Below the pieces are notes generated by a model. That model was not told where the DNA came from and did not search any database. It saw nothing but the letters and a program-made list of their open reading frames with translations. Shown in pieces: positions 38,110 through 44,083 of a stretch of 44,083 nt of DNA. Both the position numbers and the translations under genes were made by a program. Positions within the stretch are counted from its first letter, which is position 1. Every line of letters begins with the position of its first letter. The stretch is taken from contig ADNK01001602.1 in assembly GCA_000320545.1 (NCBI GenBank), forward strand, positions 1-44,083, written 5' to 3'. This DNA is from Bigelowiella natans CCMP2755. Lineage: Eukaryota; Cercozoa; Chlorarachniophyceae.

Positions 38110-40501
38110 TCCTACATCCAAGAACCCCATCTTTTGCAAGCGGTTACATCTGAAATTACGCCATGAAAGTCTAAATTCTAGCGACGAAAGCAGTACGACC
38201 CAAAAACACTGGGTGAAATCAGGTGAGATACAAACATCTGGCGTTGTCGTAACACAAAAATGCATATTATTTCAGGATACTATTCATACTCGTACATTCG
38301 CACAAGGTTCTTTTCGAGTATCTACTGCCCCTCCTCTAGCAGAGATGATTCCTTCATTTAGCGAAAATTTTTGGGATTTTAAAAGATGAACTGGTTCAGA
38401 ATTTAAAAGAGCACCGAATGCGTCAGATGACCATTTCCATGCTGAGAACGTGCTGCAGGGAACATGATATTGAGGGGTATTCTCGGAAAAACAAGGAAGA
38501 ATTGGGTAATATGATCTTTGAAGCAGCACAGGTAACAGAGTCGAGAAAGGTGCATGGTTGAGTTATGTTCGTATATCATGGTTTTGCCACTTGTTTGTGA
38601 ATGAAATGTGATTGAAACATTGCGTTTTCGTGTTCAACTGCGATTTGACCTATTTTGTAATTGTACAACTGTTTTGAAGTGATGATGCTAGACATTGACT
38701 CGCTCGCTCGTGTAGACTGTGCGTGTTTGTGTTATGTGTAGTCCCATCCCGAATCGAATATTTTTTTCTCAAGGCTAGCGAAGATTCATTTGAGTCCGAT
38801 GAGGAGAAGCGCGACCTTGTAATTGTACAACTGTTTTGAAGTGATGATGCTAGACATTGACTCGCTCGCTCGTGTAGACTGTGCGTGTTTGTGTTATGTG
38901 TAGTCCCATCCCGAATCGAATATTTTTTTCTCAAGGCTAGCGAAGATTCATTTGAGTCCGATGAGGAGAAGCGCGACCTTGATTACGAAGAGGAGAGCGG
39001 CGACTCTGGTCAAAAAAGAGCGAGTTTATCTACGATTGAAGAATTACCCATTCCTAGACCCAGCAAAAAGGTCATACTTTGGAATAGTACCTCCATATTT
39101 TGCAACTAACCAGAGGATCACAAGTGTGCTGCTCTTTTTACAGATAAAAACTGGAATTGTAAAGCAAAATGAGGAAAGCAACGGGCAGGAAAAGGAGAAA
39201 TTTGAAAAGTTTCTCAAAGAAGCACATCTCTCTGAATACATCCAAAAGTTGTGTAATGATAAATACGATCTCCTCAGGGACTTAAAAAATATGGTGATAT
39301 TTATGATCTAGATATATAAGGCAGATATTGATTTTATATTTAGTATTCTTCCTATTGTTATAACATCTCAGGAAAAAGAGGAAATTGAGAAATACTTCCC
39401 GACAAAACCGCACCGTAGGAGGTTCGAAATTGCAATTAAGAAAATTAAAGACGAAGATAGTGGCGGCAGCAACACTCCTGAAATTGGCGGCAAGCCGGTG
39501 ATTGACGGCAAGCCGGTGCCTAAATTTGCCCGCAAGTTTGCATTGATCATCGGCAATGGAAACTACAGGATGAACCCATTGGGATCAAACCCTGTCAACG
39601 ATGCACAAGCCATTAAGAAAAAGTTTGTTGAGTACGGCTACAAGGTCTTCTGTCATGAAAACCTGAAAAGTAAGGATATGAAGCAAGCTCTTTACAAATT
39701 TGAAATTGCTCTCTCCAGAAAGAAAGGCGAACTCTACCAATTGTATTTTTCGCCGGACATGGTATCCAACTAACGACAAAGAACCCGAAAGTCCCGGTCG
39801 AAAATTATCTGCTGGATATTGACAACAACTATACGTGTGAAAGGTAGAGAGGTATTGACTTTTCGATCATCATTCAAATAACTTCATTTTCCTGTCTTAG
39901 GGAGATAACATATGAAGACCTAACTACCGAACGTATAGTTAAAGCCTTGGAAGCAGCAGACGTCGACGCAAAGATTCTGTTACTAGATTGTTGTCGTAAT
40001 GTATCAGGTATTCCGAATCCATAAGCACCTCTCAAACAACGCGGCCATCATCTACTATCTTATTAGGACTGCCACGCTCGATACTAAGTAAGCATTGTTC
40101 ATTGGTGGGAAGTGGTTTAAAGATCGATGAAAAAGAGCTAAGAGGATGCATGACACTCTACGCTTGTCAGCCAGGTGCATTGATCTTTGGTAACACAAAA
40201 GATTCTTGGGGCCGAAGGATATTTTTGACTTGTGTGTGCTGTGTACATGTCAGGCGAAGAAGCTCTAAATGGAGATACTCAGAACGGACTGTTCACCCAA
40301 TCATTGCTAGAATCCTTCGAAAACATAAGAAAAGATCTGAGACGTAAGAAAAGAGCTGAACATCCTCCAAGATTCCTCGATCTCGTCAATGGAGCTGCGA
40401 AAATAATGGAAGAGCGAAACCAAAGGCCTGCTGTTCAAATTCCGGACAGCCAAGTCATTGACATTTGCATCGATGGAACCCTCTTCAAAGACTGGTTCTA
40501 A
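38110..40501 (+). CDS. caspase-like cysteine protease with SAP- and SAM-like domains (one-base frame break)
   Basis: Exons: ~38,110-38,222, 38,362-38,531, 38,774-38,818, 38,936-39,070, 39,144-39,293, 39,372-39,845, 39,901-40,007, 40,067-40,189 and 40,254-40,501. They join in phase except inside 39,372-39,845, which is one base too long. A SAP-like helix pair (MLRTCCREHDIEGYSRKNKE) comes first. An acidic linker follows. A SAM-like domain then spans two exons (FLKEAHLSEYIQKL, then FPTKPHRRRFEIAIKKIK). The caspase p20 part starts KFALIIGNGNYRMNPL and has the catalytic His in VFFAGHGIQ and Cys in ILLLDCCRN. The p10 part has YACQPGALIFGEEALNGD and GLFTQSLLESF. The frame changes near 39,720-39,735 (agaaagaaagg), before the His motif. 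It could be a sequencing error or a disabling mutation. The start codon is not resolved. Caspase-fold proteases cleave after Asp or Arg/Lys; specificity is not assigned. Confidence 0.82.
38657..38980. repeat. 162-bp perfect tandem duplication covering an intron and exon start
   Basis: 38,657-38,818 and 38,819-38,980 look identical. Each unit holds intron sequence beginning gtaattg, an acceptor tttttttctcaag, and 45 exon bases. In unit 1 the exon bases are followed by the gtaattg of unit 2, a ready-made donor, so a 15-codon exon is repeated in frame (ASEDSFESDEEKRDL). Confidence 0.92.
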
Positions 40502-41396
40502 AATATCAAAAATAGCTGAGAAGTCACAAGCACGCTTGCCACAGTGAAATGACGTAGAGGGGCCACAGCCTTCCACATTCATCTCTGATGACGCCGAAGG
40601 AAGGCCACGGAAACCGTTCCTCTTCACTTTTACGATAGTTGCTGGAAACATGTTTTGTGACAATGGACACGCTGTGCACATGACGATGTGTGCATCGTGC
40701 ACATGATTGCACACTGTCCACACTGCATGTGCAACATAGCATGTACGACAGATGTAATGAAATCAATGTTTTTTTCACATTTATTTCATCCTGTGATGTC
40801 AGATGTGCATTCACGAGCATTGCAGATGCAACTGGCTGCATGCATTCCACATGCATGACGTTGAAGGCAGCAGGCATGAAGTAGAGCATGTTGTTTTTCA
40901 CCATGATTGACTTTGCGTCTCTTGCGCAATGCACAATGGTGTGCGCATGACGACAGACTTTGTGTCTCTTGTCACATCAACACAAAATTGCACTTGTGCA
41001 TGCCACAGCGCTGCACTAGATGATGCTTAAGTGTGTTTTCCACATCATTCTTCATGACATTTCAACTTGTCTTGTCATTTGCTTCTGTGTTCAATGCCAA
41101 CTTCAAATCTGTCACGCGTGCAGTCACAATTGTGCGTGAAAAAACAACGCAGGGATTCTATACTCCAGCATATTTTCACATGCGTACATTGTTGTACCGT
41201 GCATTGACGCAAGCGTGAATTGTGACATCGACGTGTGACGGGTCGTTGAGTGTGGACTTGCTTTGTTGGCGCGACGCGGTTGTAGCAAAAGCGTGAGCCA
41301 GCACGCCACGCGCTGCGTGCGACACGATGCACATTGCATGACTACTAGACCAAATCGATGACCATTGCATGTCTAGATGCACAGCGAGCACACACG
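40502..41396. other. partly TA-depleted intergenic repeat DNA
   Basis: CA/TG-rich, TA-poor stretch (strongest around 40,800-41,155) following the caspase gene, with several TAs remaining. No gene supported. It looks like an old repeat with a weaker version of the 25-36 kb signature. Confidence 0.55.
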
Positions 41397-41438
41397 CATC
41401 ACTAGATCATTCAAATTTCCTATACTGATCTAGTGATG
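41397..41438. repeat. CTAG-bearing inverted repeat
   Basis: catcactagatca (41,397-41,409) and tgatctagtgatg (41,426-41,438) are reverse complements with a 16-base loop. More CTAGs flank it at about 41,345, 41,373 and 41,440. It could form a hairpin or be a protein-binding palindrome. Confidence 0.8.
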
Positions 41439-41673
41439 TCTAGATGAACAATGAATTACTGCAGAAAATCGATTAATACAACGAGCACCCGCTTGAATTC
41501 GACTTGCCCGTGCAAACATCTGATACAAGACATTACCCCGTGAGTCCATTCCCGCGATGGTATCGCGAAACGGCTGTGCGAAATAGTGTGATGCACAACC
41601 GGTGATGTTCGAATGAAGAACGCATTTATACGACTTATCCGCAAATGACTATAACTATGTCTTGAAAGAAACT

Positions 41674-43880
41674 TTATGAAGATTCCGGGAGAGATGAGGG
41701 ATGTGAGGGAAGATTTCTCGCTTCGACCTGAGGTACGATTTTCGTTATTAAGTTTAAAATACAAATACGAACTGGTACTCCAACGGCTTACCTCCACATT
41801 TAGTTCTTCCTTCTGTTTCTGTTCCTCCTCTTCGTCCTCTTTCTTTTCTTCCTCAGCCTCCTGTTCCACCTCCTCTGCTGTTGTTTCTTCTTCTTCTTCT
41901 TTTTCTTCCTCTTCTTCGTCCTCTTCTTCTGTTTCCTCCCCATACATTTTTGCCATCTCTTTCCTAAGTTCCACTTCCTTCTCCTCTTGCTCTATAATCC
42001 CCTCTTCTACCAATCTTCCCCTCTCTTCTATCTTCTCTTCCGTCTCCTCTTCCTCCTCGTCCTCCTCTTTTCCAATTTCCTCATTGTCATCTGTTTGATC
42101 ATTTTCCTCTTCTATTTCCTTTTTCGCTACTATCTCTCCCTCATCCTCGTCTTCGTTCTCCCCCCCTTCTTCGAGAATAGGCCGGTCAGGATGAGAAACT
42201 GTAATCGTGATAGACTTTCTCCCGTCTGTATTCATCGCAGCCTGTTTTATCATCATCATCATCGTCGTCATCGTCGTTGTTGTCATCATAACGCTCATTG
42301 GAAGGTAAGGCAGTCGCCTATCATAATCGAAGCTCATCTACTAACTTGACAACGTTATTGTTCAACAAGTTTCAAGCATTCATAATGCAGCATGCACCTA
42401 CCATCACCATCATCATCATCGTCATTATCATCATCATCGCTCAGGACAAAAACCTTTGCAACGACACGTGAGAGGATGCCCGAGGAAGTGATGGAGATTT
42501 CCCCATATGCCAGCTCACAACTTATCTGTGATGATGGAAATCAGAGGAGAAATGAAGGATGAAGGCAGGTAAGAGAGTAGAAAATAGCAACATGATGAAT
42601 GAACTAAATGGTAACTCTTCCTCCTTCCCTCTTCCAGACAGCTTCAAAACACTCATTCGGGGGAACAACATTTCGCAATCACCAAAGTGAGCACTTCTTC
42701 GTATGTGAGGAAGTACTAAACATGCCGGTGTTGTTTCTGGTCCGGAGGGATACAACATAAAACTTTATGTCGTCATGCTCAGACGAAAAATCTCGAAAAA
42801 ACTTCCTCTGCTTTCGTCTCTACCTGGAATCGAGGTGCGAGGTTGTAAAGATCGGCTAGTTTCCTTTGCAGCGCGCCGAAGGGGTCTTCTTCTTGAATCT
42901 GAGTAGTAGCGGTAGTAGTAGCAGCAGCAGCAGCAGTAGTAGTGTAGTAGTAGTAGTAGTGGTAGTAGAACGAAACACGCAGCACGATGATAAGATCAAC
43001 GATGAAGAAGAAAAGGTGGCCAATGGCCTCGTCGCAAGGAAAAGATGTTCACTTTATCTAGACGTGCTCCAAATCGTAGCTATATGCATCGAATGCTGCT
43101 GCTGCTGCTGCTGCTGCTGCAAGTAGAACCTCTAAGTCGATCACAGAGGGCTCACCACTGGACAACAACTTCGAGTCAAAGTCCGTATGAACCTGTTAGT
43201 CGTGGTAGTTCGTTGTTCTGCTGTTGTCGTGTTACCCGTAACCACAGCAACCGCCCCTACGACGCTCATGCAGGACATACAGACAAGACTTCTATTTCCT
43301 CCCTGCGACCTTCACTCCCTGGCAGTGATGGCGACGAAACGGAAAACGCAACAAAGCATCAGCACCATACGCATCCTCATCATCATCATCATCATCATCA
43401 TCATTATCATCGTTATTTTATCATCCTACGTTAACTTCCACTTGTCCTTCTACCGCCAAAGATAACGATGGCGGTCGTGATGATGGCAAATAGCTGCTAC
43501 CGAGCAGCGATGGACTAAACGCATAGCTGCTTTCTGCGGGTGGGAAGCGAGTACTCATATGCTGAGGAGGGTCGGCAGTTTTTGCGGTGTTGTTTATGGT
43601 AGCAGCAACGCGAATTGGGGGAGGAGGGGGGGGGGCTGCTGGTGATGGGGGCGGTTTATAGCTCGTCGTCATTAAAGTCTCCATGGATTCGTATGCAAAT
43701 CGGCGATGATCTATCGTTTTAACATGACACGTAGGAGAAGAAAGAGGGAAAAGAAGAAGAAGATAATGATGATGATGATGACGATGATGATGATGACGAC
43801 AGGGCGGGGCAGAGGTGTTAGATTGACCCACTGCCATACCAATCCATTCTCTCGTCTCTCCTAAATAGTCAATTTTCCCT
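41674..43880 (-). CDS. multi-exon proline-rich/acidic protein (5' end off or near the right edge)
   Basis: Exons chaining in phase: ~43,880-43,801, 43,710-43,454, 43,192-43,156, 43,116-43,064, 42,898-42,824, 42,520-42,449, 42,337-42,293, 42,241-41,792 and 41,727-41,674 (TAA). Content in order: KIDYLGETREWIGMAVGQSN; a proline-rich stretch (SYKPPPSPAAPPPPPP); polyalanine from a GCA run, then FDAYSYDLEH; FGALQRKLADLYNLAPRFQ; ELAYGEISITSSGILSRVV; HPDRPILEEGG; then about 110 residues dominated by Glu (EEEEKEEEEETTAEEVEQE); and a short tail. No catalytic motif recognised. Proline-rich plus acidic low-complexity regions suggest a scaffold or chromatin/cytoskeleton adaptor (inference). A (GAT)n repeat at 42,253-42,290 is a 51-base intron by phase. 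The start lies at or beyond 43,880. Confidence 0.75.
43377..43408. repeat. (CAT)n microsatellite
   Basis: Trinucleotide repeat in the intron between exons ending 43,454 and starting 43,192. A (GAT)n run at 43,768-43,797 fills the preceding intron, and poly-G lies at 44,006-44,021. Confidence 0.85.
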
Positions 43881-44083
43881 GTTCCAATGTTAATGTGTGT
43901 GTTGTAGTGTACGTTTGTTGTTGTTGTTGCTGCTGCTGCTACCTATTGGTGCCAAACTTGCGCGCGAAGCTTCTGGGGGCATTTGCTGGTGTGGAGGACA
44001 GAGGGGGGGGGGGGGGGGGCTTTAAAAAAACTGGGGCAAGGGTTCAACAACCCAAATACTGGGAAATCTTAGTTTGGGGGCCA
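43881..44083. other. right edge, unassigned
   Basis: About 200 bases with GTT/GCT repeats (43,917-43,940) and a poly-G run at 44,006-44,021. The previous exon or promoter of the acidic-protein gene may be here. Nothing firm is seen. Confidence 0.4.

Noticed and set aside
42460-42760. Plus-strand two-exon gene (MPEEVMEISPYASS..., then TASKHSFGG...)
   Set aside because: The two pieces do not join in phase, and the minus strand of 42,449-42,520 is an exon consistent with its neighbours on both sides.

Overview
This is nuclear DNA from a microbial eukaryote. Genes have short GT-AG spliceosomal introns, the introns are crowded with di- and trinucleotide microsatellites, and retroelements, an inverted-repeat element and dsDNA-virus-derived genes are interleaved. 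The gene set (PH-domain kinase, EF-hand protein, Rag-type GTPase, caspase-like protease, Crinkler/RHS-type effector, giant-virus-type genes) fits a protist or alga such as a stramenopile. The sequence alone does not fix the lineage. I rebuilt most gene models by matching splice sites with reading-frame phase, so single long reading frames under-represent the real genes.

Layout. 1-3,130: minus-strand PH-domain protein kinase whose 3' end lies off the left edge. 3,830-7,842: minus-strand EF-hand gene. 8,737-11,293: plus-strand coiled-coil protein, divergent from it. 11,300-12,400: repeat-derived DNA almost free of the dinucleotide TA. 12,777-14,852: plus-strand two-domain VOC (glyoxalase-fold) protein with signal peptide and membrane anchor. 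15,713-15,905: solo copy of a terminal-inverted-repeat sequence. 16,617-18,887: complete ten-exon RagA/Gtr1 GTPase, minus strand. 19,363-25,078: intact young Ty3/Gypsy-type LTR retrotransposon with identical LTRs. 25,369-35,822: an old, deleted relative of it, interrupted by an element with 311-bp inverted repeats (28,325-35,105). That element holds a Crinkler/RHS-like gene (28,679-30,930) and a giant-virus/virophage-like block (30,938-34,166). 36,386-37,979: unknown four-exon gene, minus. 38,110-40,501: SAP-SAM-caspase gene, plus. 41,674-43,880: acidic multi-exon gene, minus, entering from the right edge.

The main discovery is a directional, repeat-associated loss of TpA. In the old retroelement copy, its flanks, the inverted-repeat element and other repeat-derived stretches, nearly every TA has become CA or TG. 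Surviving TAs sit mainly in CTAG or CTAC. The two LTRs of the old copy resolve the same ancestral TA differently (CA in one, TG in the other), so the change happened after insertion and ran from TA. The young retroelement and the viral/Crinkler block are TA-normal islands inside TA-poor DNA, which gives a relative time order. This looks like a mirror image of repeat-induced point mutation (T:A to C:G at TpA, instead of C:G to T:A at CpA). I know of no described mechanism that does this.
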